Source: Paenibacillus sp. 598K | Lineage (GTDB): Bacteria > Bacillota > Bacilli > Paenibacillales > Paenibacillaceae | DNA: 46,545 nucleotides | Assembly: GCF_003851045.1 (NCBI RefSeq) | Contig: NZ_BFBX01000070.1 | Location: 334-46,878 of the forward strand | Direction: 5' to 3' | Part shown: positions 16,561 through 25,600 of the stretch, in pieces | How positions within the stretch are numbered: the stretch's first letter is position 1 | Layout: the number at the start of each line of letters is the position of its first letter | Translations under genes and position numbers: made by a program | The notes under the pieces: model-generated | Told to the model about the DNA's origin: nothing | Seen by the model: only the letters and a program-made list of their open reading frames with translations | Database searches by the model: none

Positions 16561-18899
16561 ACAACTGGAGGAAGTGGATTCGGACACGCGTCATTCGCAG
16601 TCGCTTGCCGCTTTATTTTGCCTGCCTCGTCCTGCTCGTGATTGCCCTGCTGATCGTACCGCTGTACGCTATGTACACGAGCAAGCTGAAGGCGCAGATC
16701 GCAACCATTAACGGGGCCCAGCTATCGCAGATCCAGGCGAGCCTGGATCGTATACTGCAAGGCATTGACCGTTCGACCATCAAGCTGTCCGAGGATACCC
16801 ATGTGAAGCGATTCGTATTTCTGGAGCGCAATTCCTTGTTCGAAAATGAGGAGGACTACCAGCTCTCGCTAAGACGGCTATACGACGTGCTCCGCAATGA
16901 AGAGAAGTTCTATGAAAATATGGTGACCGTCTATCTGTATATACCGGAGACGGGGCAAGTGATTACCGGGCAGCAGGCGCAGCCGCTCGAGCAGTTTAAG
17001 GATCGCGACTTTGTCGCGCAGTTGGCCGACCCGGGGCAGCCGACCTTTCGCTGGCTGGGCAGGCGAACGGCGGATGTCTTCAACATCCAGGGCGATACGG
17101 CGCAGCATGAGGTCATTTCGTTCTATCGGACGTTCTCCAATGACGGGGAAGCGCCGGAGTCGATGATGGTCATGAATGTTCGCCTCGAGCTGCTGCACAA
17201 GTTTCTGCGCGAATTCAGGAGCGAATACCCGCTAGCCCTGCTCATCACGGACGCGAACCACGATGTCATCTATGCCCAGGCCAAGGACATGACGCTTGCC
17301 GATCCGCAGGTCGCTCGTCTGCTGGCGGGTGCCGACGACGATTATCTCGTATCCGAGGCCTCTTCGCGTTACAGCCATTGGACCTATGCGGTTGCCATCG
17401 ACAAAGCGTGGATCTTGCGACCTGTACGGATGATCGGGCAGATCACCTTCGGCGTGGCTGCGGCCGTGCTGTTGTGCGGGCTGGCTGTCTCATTGTACTT
17501 CTCGCGCCGTTATGTCAGGCCGCTGGAGCAGACGCTCGGTCAATGGGCTGGCAAGGCCAGTATGGCGCGCGAAGCCGTGGCAGCGGAGCTCGCTGGCGAG
17601 CTCGCGGCTCCCGGTGTCGATCTGCTGCATGCCGAAGTGAAGCGACTCGTCACGTCTGCGACGATGTACGGGCAGGTTGTCGAGCAGAATCGCCCGGTTA
17701 TCAAGGACCGCATGCTGCTCGACCTGCTGCGGAACAATCGCTGGGCCAGCTCCCGGCTTATCCCGCTCGGGATCGAGCCGGGCGGCGGCTATTACCAGGT
17801 ATGCGTGGCTCTGCTGGATGATGGTCAGGAGTTGGGCGAGCATCTTCTGTATGCGGCATTAAATATCGGGCAGGAATCGCTCGCCAAGCTCGGCTGCCTC
17901 GTCCAGGCCGTACCGATCAGCGAGCATAGCTTCGCCTTGATCTGCGGCGGCGGGGAGACGGGCGTTGGCGAGGCGTTGCTGGTGACGCGGGCGCGGCTAC
18001 AGGAGGAGCTGCTTGCCTTGCAGAGCAACCTGAAGACTTTCCTGAAGATGAGCTGGACCATCGGAGCGGGCGGGGCTTACGAGAGCGATACGTTGGTGTC
18101 CCGATCCTACCGGGAGGCGGCGATTGCCGTTCACCATCGTGTCTATCGGGGCAAGGGGGCGATTATTCATTTTGAGGATCTGCCCGGCTCGGCCGCCGTG
18201 CCGACAGAGGACGAGTGGTTAAAATATAAGGCGTCGATCATCGCCAGTGTGCGGACAGGCAACAAGGAGCAGTTGGGAGAGGCGGTAGAGCAACTGGCGG
18301 AATGGCTGGAGCAGCATTCCAGCGGAAGAATCAACCATATGAACTACATCTTTTATTCGATCCTGATCAGTGTGGAACAGATTATCTATGAGCTGAACCT
18401 GAATCGACGGCATGTGTTCGCCGATGGGCAATCCATATTCGCCTTGGTCGATACGTGCACCACCTTGGTAGAGATTCGTCACGTATTGCTGGCCACCTGC
18501 GGCAAGATGATCGATTATCTCGCGAACCGTCCGTTTGCGGGCAAGGCTTCGATGATTAGCGCCGTAGCGGAATATATCCAGTCCTCTTATACGGAGGAGC
18601 ATCTGAGTCTGGAGAGCGTCGCTCAGCGATTCCATATGAATCCCTCCTACCTCGGGCAGCTCATGAAACGCGAGCTGGGCAAAACCTTCCTGCAATACGT
18701 CACGGAGGCACGAATCGAGCGGGCGAAGCAGCTACTCGCACAGAACGTGCGCACGATCCAGGACATCTCGGGAGAGGTTGGTTATTCGAATCGCTCCACC
18801 TTCATCCGCGTATTCAAGAACGCTGTGGGAATGACGCCCTCCGAGTACCGCAACCGCCCTCCTGCGGCGCATGATGTGGAGTCGGCTGGGCGGCGGTGA
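16557..18899 (+). CDS. Membrane-bound AraC-family sensor-regulator
   Basis: A 780-residue one-component regulator. The start is TTG 16557, overlapping the upstream stop, with AGAGGA at 16542-16547. A first membrane helix (about 20-42, LPLYFACLVLLVIALLIVPL) and a second (about 300-322, FGVAAAVLLCGLAVSLYF) bracket an extracellular Cache-like region of ~250 residues. A cytoplasmic middle part leads to a C-terminal AraC double helix-turn-helix (about 680-770, LSLESVAQRFHMNPSYLGQL and ISGEVGYSNRSTFIRVFKN). Such proteins sense sugars or binding protein outside and activate the linked importer and hydrolase genes, here probably this operon and the GH16 gene. The gene is last in the operon and is followed by a terminator. 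Confidence 0.9.
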   Translation: MNNWRKWIRTRVIRSRLPLYFACLVLLVIALLIVPLYAMYTSKLKAQIATINGAQLSQIQASLDRILQGIDRSTIKLSEDTHVKRFVFLERNSLFENEEDYQLSLRRLYDVLRNEEKFYENMVTVYLYIPETGQVITGQQAQPLEQFKDRDFVAQLADPGQPTFRWLGRRTADVFNIQGDTAQHEVISFYRTFSNDGEAPESMMVMNVRLELLHKFLREFRSEYPLALLITDANHDVIYAQAKDMTLADPQVARLLAGADDDYLVSEASSRYSHWTYAVAIDKAWILRPVRMIGQITFGVAAAVLLCGLAVSLYFSRRYVRPLEQTLGQWAGKASMAREAVAAELAGELAAPGVDLLHAEVKRLVTSATMYGQVVEQNRPVIKDRMLLDLLRNNRWASSRLIPLGIEPGGGYYQVCVALLDDGQELGEHLLYAALNIGQESLAKLGCLVQAVPISEHSFALICGGGETGVGEALLVTRARLQEELLALQSNLKTFLKMSWTIGAGGAYESDTLVSRSYREAAIAVHHRVYRGKGAIIHFEDLPGSAAVPTEDEWLKYKASIIASVRTGNKEQLGEAVEQLAEWLEQHSSGRINHMNYIFYSILISVEQIIYELNLNRRHVFADGQSIFALVDTCTTLVEIRHVLLATCGKMIDYLANRPFAGKASMISAVAEYIQSSYTEEHLSLESVAQRFHMNPSYLGQLMKRELGKTFLQYVTEARIERAKQLLAQNVRTIQDISGEVGYSNRSTFIRVFKNAVGMTPSEYRNRPPAAHDVESAGRR

Positions 18900-18944
18900 G
18901 TGAGTCATGGTGACGGACATGATAGAACGATGCAAGATAAACAA

Positions 18945-18968
18945 AACCCTCGCTATTCGGCGAGGGTT
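18945..18968. terminator. Bidirectional terminator between AraC regulator and lipoprotein gene
   Basis: AACCCTCG (18945-18952) pairs with CGAGGGTT (18961-18968). T-rich text follows on both sides. The stop codon of the minus-strand lipoprotein gene lies inside the loop. Confidence 0.8.
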
Positions 18969-19612
18969 ATTGTTTTAATAAGATTATAAACATCTTGCAA
19001 TGCCTTGATGTCGTCTGGCGTTACCTGAAGATCGTCAATAGTACTGGCGTAAGCATGAATGTGTGGCAGGGTGATAAGCTCGGCGACCTTTCTCAAAGTA
19101 TTGGCCTTATCGGTGTCTGAGGTAACCTCTGCAAGCCGGTCGTATAGTCCGGGTCTAAAAAAATTCAATACAGAATGGTAGGACCATTCCTGAGGAGCAA
19201 ACTGCTTGTAATTTTCATAAGCACCGACAAGCCCATTGAGTCGACCATACGCCAGGGAAAGCTGTTTATTAACGTCATCTTCGGTCGTTATCTTTAAAAG
19301 AAATGCCGACCATTCGGAATCGGATGGAAGCTCGCCGCGAATCAACGTATAGGATCTCAGTTCCCCGTTTTCGTCGTAATTGGGTATTTTTTCAGTTAAC
19401 CGCTGCAGACCAGCCGCCTTAGCTCTATCTTGAGTGGTGTCCTTGGCAGTGTACTTAGTAGTGTCCTGAGCGATGTCTTTAGTCGTGTCGGATGTTGGTA
19501 TCGGATGGACCGCTACTCCTTCGGAAGTCGTTGATCTATTCGCGCACCCCATCACTCCAATCCCTACAATAACTAGGACTGCAGCAATTCCCACTAAAAA
19601 CCTCACTTTCAC
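18953..19612 (-). CDS. Putative lipoprotein of unknown function
   Basis: A 219-residue protein that starts at GTG 19612, preceded by GGGGTGAT. It has a lipoprotein signal with lipobox VMGC (Cys 23). A Thr/Asp/Lys repeat-like spacer follows (DTTKD, DTTKY, KDTTQD), then a soluble ~150-residue domain with no family I recognise, containing SEWSAFLLKITTEDDVNKQL and a C-terminal helical part. It is transcribed alone toward the AraC gene. GC is intermediate, and its promoter lies next to the Rhs relic, so it may have come with that block. Confidence 0.8.
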   Translation of the reverse strand: MKVRFLVGIAAVLVIVGIGVMGCANRSTTSEGVAVHPIPTSDTTKDIAQDTTKYTAKDTTQDRAKAAGLQRLTEKIPNYDENGELRSYTLIRGELPSDSEWSAFLLKITTEDDVNKQLSLAYGRLNGLVGAYENYKQFAPQEWSYHSVLNFFRPGLYDRLAEVTSDTDKANTLRKVAELITLPHIHAYASTIDDLQVTPDDIKALQDVYNLIKTITLAE

Positions 19613-19647
19613 AACATCACCCCTTAGGGTCAAAAGATATTCCAATA

Positions 19648-19676
19648 ATTGTAACACGAACGTTCTGGAATCGTAA
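19648..19676 (-). promoter_or_regulatory. Promoter of the lipoprotein gene
   Basis: On the minus strand, TTACGA (19671-19676) and an extended -10, TGTTACAAT, with TACAAT at 19648-19653 and spacer 17 bp. It fixes the start at 19612, since longer frames would begin upstream of the promoter. Confidence 0.6.
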
Positions 19677-19764
19677 ATGAGTTTCTGGTCCTTTTTGTTT
19701 CGCGCCAAGCGCTTGTTGTCCGAGTAGGGCTTGAAGGGGAAGGGGGAGTGGGAACATTGAAGAT

Positions 19765-21099
19765 GTGCAAAGGAATGAAATAAAATATACGGATGACGGG
19801 AATATCAACACCACAGCCATTCCATTCAATAAAGTCTACAGCTACGACGCCCGGCATAACCGAACGACCTTGGCGACGGATATCCCGAGCATGCTGGACA
19901 TCAACGAGTCTGAGTATGTGTATGATTCGCAGAACCGCTTGATCACGGCTTGGTATAATGGCAATGAAGTCGCTTATCACTACAACGACGATGGACTGTT
20001 GTATGAACGGATCGAAAATGGGGTGAAGAGCTACGAGATGTCGCGGGCGACGTAGCGCTGAACACCTTCAGCTACGACTTGTGGGGCAATCCGCGAACGA
20101 CGCGAGAAACGGTAGAAAACCCGTTCTTGAACTACTATACTTATGTTTATAACACCCCTTTAATCTACGTCGACCCGAGCGGGAACGTGTGGAAATGGGT
20201 AAATGATACCTGGGTCATGGTCAAGAAGGGAGCGAAGGCTACAGCCGACTTCCTGATCATGGACGATTTGCGCACGCTTGTTGATCCTAAGTCCTCCAAC
20301 TTCGATAAGGCTATGGCCGCATCGGGCTTCTTGCCTGTAGGCAAATTCGTCAAGGGTGGCAAGCTAATCGTAAAATGGGCGAACAAAGAGGGCAAGGTCG
20401 TCAACAAGACGCTCAAAGCGTGCAATTGCTTCACCGCAGGTACTAAAGTGCTTACGGACGAAGGGGAGAAACCGATTGAGGAAATCGAGATCGGGGATAA
20501 GGTTCTCGCTAAGTCTGACGAAACCGGGGAAGTGGCATATAGAGAGGTTGTCGGGCTGTTCCAGAAACAGGATGACGAAATCTACAAGGTTTACATTGGC
20601 AATGAAGTTATTGAAGCAACGGCAGAGCATCCGTTCTGGTTGGATGGTAAGGGATGGACATTTGTTAAAGACCTTAAGGTTGTCGACTTGCTTGTTTCAA
20701 GTGACGGTACTAAACTGGCAATAGACAAGATTGAAAAAGAGCCACGAGAAGCAACTGTTTACAACTTTGAGGTTGCTGATTTCCATTCGTATTTTGTGTC
20801 CAATCTTGGGATTTGGGTTCATAACTGTGCATTGCAAAATGTATATAAATCAATTAAAGATGCACCTCTATACCCAAAAGGATTCTCAGCTGCTAAAACG
20901 GAACTGTTAAAAATAAAGTGAACAATGGACCATTACTGGAGGAATTACGAGCAATTGAATCTGGAACATGATTTACAAGCATGGTGTGGATGCAAACGGC
21001 AAAAAAGTCTCTATACATTACTTTCAAAGTCAATCAGGTCAAGTGTTTAATGTTAAGGTGAAAAATGATTGGGGCAACTCATCAAGTCAAATGCCATAA
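19765..21099 (+). pseudogene. Rhs polymorphic toxin 3' end with HINT domain, broken by frameshifts
   Basis: Four pieces in changing frames. 19765-20055 carries YD-repeats (YSYDARHNRTTLA, YVYDSQNRLITAW). After a frameshift near 20035 the frame used up to 20921 reads GDVALNTFSYDLWGNPRTTRE, then jumps directly to YTYVYNTPLIYVDPSGN; the usual core of about 30 residues with RARWYDP is deleted. Next is a pretoxin HINT domain (about 20430-20830): CFTAGTKVLT start, TAEHPFW, and the WVHNC end, an autoprocessing protease-like fold. The toxin tip starts at ALQNVYKS and is broken twice (near 20915 and 20965); the last 43 codons (20968-21099) read KVSIHYFQSQSGQVFNVKVK. No N-terminal Rhs part exists. Probably inactive. 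Confidence 0.85.
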
Positions 21100-21110
21100 T
21101 AAAGGGTGAT

Positions 21111-21458
21111 ATGTTGAATTTACAAATTGAATTGAAGCATTCAGACGAAATTCAAAGGTTTTTATGTATATTAAATCTTGGCATGCTTGATTCCTTGCTT
21201 GAAGGGGCATTAACATTTGAAGATGCATATGCGTATCTTTACCGTCCTTCTGTAGCACAATTTCTGAAAAAAAATAATGTAAATAAGAAAACGATCGAAT
21301 TGTTTGAAGAGTGCTGTATGTTGGAGGATATTCGTGATATAGCTCCCGATAAGCTGCAAAATGCACTTAAACTAAAAAAGAAAGAGACATTAGATTTACT
21401 TAAATCCTTGCCTAGTACAGAAAAGTCGATGTATTGGCTCAACAAATTTGACGAATGA
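21111..21458 (+). CDS. Candidate immunity protein, DUF3969-like
   Basis: A 115-residue acidic, helical protein right after the broken toxin tip, the usual place for an immunity gene. Marks: FLCILNLGMLDSLLEGALTFEDAYAYLY near the start and CCMLEDIRDIAPDKLQNAL in the middle. This pattern reminds me of DUF3969, small proteins found near polymorphic toxins in Bacillales, but the assignment is from memory. AAGGGTGAT lies just before ATG 21111; TTG 21114 is an equally plausible start. It has its own strong terminator, as do many immunity cassettes, and it is intact while the toxin is not. Confidence 0.7.
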   Translation: MLNLQIELKHSDEIQRFLCILNLGMLDSLLEGALTFEDAYAYLYRPSVAQFLKKNNVNKKTIELFEECCMLEDIRDIAPDKLQNALKLKKKETLDLLKSLPSTEKSMYWLNKFDE

Positions 21459-21461
21459 TTC

Positions 21462-21502
21462 AAAGACCTTGGGGCGGCCCTCCTCAAGGTCTTTCTTTTA
21501 CA
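21462..21502 (+). terminator. Terminator after the first immunity gene
   Basis: AAAGACCTTG pairs with CAAGGTCTTT, with a G/C-rich inner part, followed by CTTTTA. Both downstream immunity-like genes thus sit in separate units. Confidence 0.85.
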
Positions 21503-21555
21503 CCAGAAGCAAGAAAACATGAGATAACATGACTTTTAAAGTGGGAGGAATATGT

Positions 21556-22032
21556 TTGGCTCAACTTCTAAATACAACAGGAGACACACATTTAAAGTTG
21601 TCTTTTCATCAAAGGTCTTCAGTAATAATGCAATATGAGGACGATATCAATAACTGGGTTCCTATTGATTTTGAAGTATGTGTATTCAATGAAACATATA
21701 ATATGCATCCTAAGGTAAACCCGAAATTAAATTTGTTTGAAGTGAATTTAATGTTTTCGAAGTTAAGGGCTTTGATTAAAGAAAAAAAAGAAAAGAACAC
21801 GTTTGAAAAAAAAGAAATATCAACGTTTGAGTTTTTTTATGAGTTGGAATTCTGTGAATTAGTTGAGGAGAATGAAATACAATGTACGGTATGGATGTTT
21901 GAGGCTTCACGGACATTGGGGAAGATTCATCATGTCGATAGGGGGTTCAGATTCAGTACAACACTGGATTCTCTTATTATCTTTACTGACAGTCTTGAAC
22001 AAGAATTAAAACAGATACTCCAACATACGTAG
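21556..22032 (+). CDS. Small AT-rich protein, second candidate immunity gene
   Basis: A 158-residue protein with no family I can name. TTG 21556 is the start: GGGAGGA (21543-21549) is 6 bases upstream, while the in-frame ATG 21529 has no site. It has a strand-rich N-half (LKLSFHQRSSVIMQYEDDINNW), a Lys-rich segment (KEKKEKNTFEKKEIS) and a C-half with FYELEFCELVEENEIQCTVW and DSLIIFTDSLEQELKQIL. The size, the low GC and the place behind a toxin relic fit an immunity protein, inferred from context only. It is followed by a hairpin at 22043-22069. Confidence 0.6.
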   Translation: MAQLLNTTGDTHLKLSFHQRSSVIMQYEDDINNWVPIDFEVCVFNETYNMHPKVNPKLNLFEVNLMFSKLRALIKEKKEKNTFEKKEISTFEFFYELEFCELVEENEIQCTVWMFEASRTLGKIHHVDRGFRFSTTLDSLIIFTDSLEQELKQILQHT

Positions 22033-22042
22033 CAGATATTTT

Positions 22043-22069
22043 GGCCTTGAGGATGGAATTCTCAAGGTC
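22043..22069 (+). terminator. Terminator-like hairpin after the second immunity candidate
   Basis: GGCCTTGAG (22043-22051) pairs with CTCAAGGTC (22061-22069), one G-T pair, loop 9 bases. The T tract is weak. Confidence 0.55.
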
Positions 22070-22159
22070 ATTTGTTGGTTTGAGAGGATTTCGAAAATAG
22101 AAATATTCGGTAATGAACAAATGATTTGTGAAGGAATTTCAACACTAACGACTCAGGCG

Positions 22160-22261
22160 GTGAATAATTTGCTCCATCAAGAAGAACGGGCTGAACGGGT
22201 GCCTCATATATGGGTGAGCGAATTAATCGCAGTATCGCCGTCTACTACCGATGCAAGTTAA
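22160..22261 (+). pseudogene. Relic of a colicin/pyocin-type immunity gene with internal deletion
   Basis: Its first bases, ACTCAGGCGGTGAATAATTTG, and its last, GATGCAAGTTAAAT, match the start and end of the intact immunity gene at 39375-39605 (TCAGGCGGTGAATCATTTG and GATGCAAGTTAAAT). The middle keeps VPH..V(S/T)(E/D)LI but has lost most of the gene. It reads open as 33 codons. It is a shrunken, probably dead copy. Confidence 0.7.
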
Positions 22262-22590
22262 ATTGAATATCACCCGAGATCTATTTTTGAGAATTCATAG
22301 TATGGACGCCAGAGTCCATTTTCCTGCGTCCCATATGTTTTCTGGAAGGGTTCAATTCGAGCTTTGGAATGTGGTGATTAATAATTCGTTTCGTTTGGAG
22401 GAGAATGACTTCCCCATTCTATAAAAGACCGGACGGAGATCGCAGATTCTGCCGTACGGCCTTTTGCATGCCCAGAAGCCTCGCCAAGCGGGCACAAACC
22501 CCGTTTTTTTGCCCTTTATCCGAATCTACAACACCAAATCGGAAGGGTCTCCCGTTTACGGGGAGGCACGAGGCAGGATAACCTTTAGTT
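22262..22590. other. Gene-free stretch upstream of the lyase gene
   Basis: No gene seen. A rough hairpin AAGACCGGACGG/CCGTACGGCCTT (about 22426-22466, two mispairs) followed by four T and a short stem plus seven T near 22495-22513 are possible terminators. A weak promoter match TTTACG (22555-22560) and GATAAC (22577-22582), spacer 16 bp, could serve the lyase gene. Confidence 0.45.
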
Positions 22591-22604
22591 TGCAAGCGTT
22601 TACT
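22591..22604 (+). promoter_or_regulatory. cre-like operator upstream of the lyase gene
   Basis: TGCAAGCGTTTACT agrees with the consensus TGWAANCGNTNWCA at 12 of 14 positions. It lies 37 bp before the start codon, downstream of the weak promoter match, so it could work as a roadblock. Confidence 0.55.
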
Positions 22605-22640
22605 TGAAGGCGATAACCCATTCCGAGGAGTGTGAACAGG

Positions 22641-25600
22641 ATGAAGCAAGCGTGGAGAGTCATCATGAGAAGGAGCCTGGTTGCTGTGTTATGTCTGGTC
22701 GTATGGATCGCGCCTGGGTGGCCGATGTGGGGGATGGTCGAGAAGGTCGCGGCCGTAAATGCGCAAGGGCATCTGACGGATGAAGAGCTGTTCGGGATAT
22801 GGAATGCAGCGGGCCAAGCCTGGGCCAGCGCGGGCAAGCTCAACTATGCGTACGACGGGGGGCTTGGTCCGGTAGAAGCCGCCGTCAAGCAGGGGGATTA
22901 TGCCCTGGCCAAGACGGAGCTGTTGGCCTATTATCAGGCGCGCAGCGGCTTTACGGCGTTCCCGCTGCTGTCGAATCGGCCGTTTTATGCGGACCTGATC
23001 GCGGATTATTTTTTTTGGCGGGCTGGAGGGACGGCGTTGCCCCAAGCCGTGTTCACGGTGGGCAGCGCGGAGGCGACGGTAGCGGTCGATGTGGGCGAGC
23101 ATGTGAGGAGCGTGAGCGGCGCGGGCGGTCGCGAGGTCAGCTATATGCTGATGGGGCGTGATAAGGACGACCAGGCTGTGGCGCAGTTTCATAGCAGGGA
23201 GCATGCGACAGACGGGCCGCAGCTGGAGCTGATGGTGGACGGTCAGTTGATCGCGATCCCGGCCTCGCAGGACACCTATGTGCATGCCGGGCAGATGGAT
23301 CAGTCCTTTGGCTCCGAGTCCTATCTGTATGTCCAGGACAGCGGGATCGCCGCCGATGCGGCTTACGACGGCCAGTCGCGCCGAGCCTATCTGACCTTCG
23401 AGCTGCCGGCTTCGCTTGGCGCTCCCATCGACGAGGCGCAGCTTAAGCTGTATGGGAGCGCCACCGGCAGCGCGAGTATGGATATTCTGGTCGTGAGCAA
23501 CACGCGCGGGTATGCGGAGCCTACGCTCACCTGGTCGAATATGAGTGCCGACATTTATTCCTACAACGGACTCCCGGGGGGCAACGATTGGCAATATCCG
23601 GCGGGCGCGCAGGCCGAATACCACATGATTAATTCCCGGTTTCAGTTTTTTGGCGACCTGGTGGGGACGTATACGGCGACGGGCAACGAGGCGTATGCCG
23701 AGGCGGCGATCGCGATTATGCTCGATTTTATGAGCATGCCCGACGCCTACCTGTTCAGCAGCACGCCCGGCAACAGCCGCAGCCTAGACGTATCGTTCCG
23801 TTCTATGGTCGTGCCGCGCATGATGCAGCAGCTCTACCTGTCGCCGCATTTTACGGCGGATGCGCTCACTACGCTCCTCAAGAACATCTGGCAGACGCAA
23901 GACTGGCTTGCATTTGATCCGGTTGCGCAGGGCGGCGGCAACTGGGGCATCCTGGAGGCTCGCTCGATCTATGCGGCAGCCTTGTATTTCCCCGAGTTTG
24001 CGGACTCGCCAGACTGGATTGCCACGCAGAAGCAGCGGATCGATGACAAGATGTCTGCGCTCGTGTTCCCGGATGGCGGCTATCACGAAGCGTCCTACAA
24101 TTATTCGCTTGTCTCCATGCAGTCGTTTTATGATTTCGTCCGGCTTGGCGACCTGTACGGGGATGAGATGACGCAGTCCTTCAAGGATACGATTGCCAAC
24201 ATGGCGCGATTCATGATGGCGTTCACGCTGCCCAATGGCTACAGTCCGGTCTATGGCGATGGCGGGTACAACGACGACCATCTGTCCTGGTATAGCCAGA
24301 TCGCGGACCGGTTCGGCGATCAGGAGCTCAAGTATGTCGCCACCCGGGGCGCGGAGGGGAGCAAGCCCGCGTACACGTCCACCTATGCGCCAGACACCAA
24401 GCATGTCGTTATGCGCTCCGGCTGGGAGGAGGAGGACCGCTATCTGCACTACAACCTCAGCACGGGCAGCCACGGCCATATGGATCAGAATGCGCTGATC
24501 GCTTATGCTTACGGCAAGGTGCTGCTGACGGATACAGGAGTCAATGACTATCTCCCGCACAATCCGATCTCGCGCTGGCAGTTCGACAATCCGGCCTCGC
24601 ACAATACGATTCAGATCGATGACCGTCTGCAGCACAAGTATCATAACCTGTCCGGGACGGACGAGGATACGGTGGATTACTTTCAGACGAACGACAAATT
24701 CGACTTTACGGAAGGGACGACGTATGCGACGGCGGGGTTCGAGCATACGCGGTCGGTCCTGTTCGTGCGGCCGAACTATTGGATCGTGTCGGATGCGGTG
24801 AGCAGCGATACGGTCGACGGCGTGCATGACTATCATCAGAACTGGCACACCTTGCCCGGAGCTAATCCGACGCTGGACCCGTCTAGCGGACGGATGACGA
24901 CGCAATTCGCGGGGGAGGCGAATATTCAGGTGGTGCCGCTGGACGCCGGCGCCCTCAGCTCCGCGCAGCTCAAGGACGGCTACTATGATCAGACGTCGAG
25001 CCCGAATATGCAATATGCAAGCTATCGCAAAACCTCGGCGGGACCGGTGACCTTCGATACGGTGCTGTATCCGACCAAGCCCGGGGAGACGCGCAGCATC
25101 TCGACAGCCGTTGTGCCGGTTACGCCAGCCGCGCCGCAATCGACGGCGATGCGCATCGATCTCGATGACGGGGGGAGGACTGCGCTCTACTACCTTTCCC
25201 GCAGCAAGCCGGAGCCGGGCCTGGCTAGCTTCGACGGGTTCCAATTCGACGGCAAGCTGGCTTATATCGAGCAGGATGCCGGGCAAGCGGTCGATTCCTT
25301 GTCCATGTATCGGGGCAGCCTGGTCCGGCAAGATCAAGTGCAATTGGTGAGCTCGCCCGCTCCCATCGAGGATCTGGCGATTGCCTGGCAAGGACAGACG
25401 CTGGAGATGGACGGCAGTCAGCTAGTCCAGGATACGGACAGCGCGACGGCGATCGCCATCTATGCGCCCGATGCCACAGCGGTTACTGTCAATGGCCAGG
25501 CGGTCCCCTTCGCGAGGGACGGCGACTACATCTATGCCGTGCGTTCGGCTGCCGTCGTGTACGACTTCCAGCGCGACTTTGGCTCGCAGACGGGCGAGAG

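Noticed and set aside
20430..20830. Intein in a host protein
   Set aside because: The HINT fold lies behind Rhs repeats and before a toxin tip with no downstream host extein, which fits a pretoxin HINT domain instead.
23784..25391. 535-codon frame on the minus strand inside the lyase gene
   Set aside because: It is the mirror of a GC-rich coding region; the plus strand shows clear lyase motifs, while the minus reading is Arg/Ile/His-rich with no domain.
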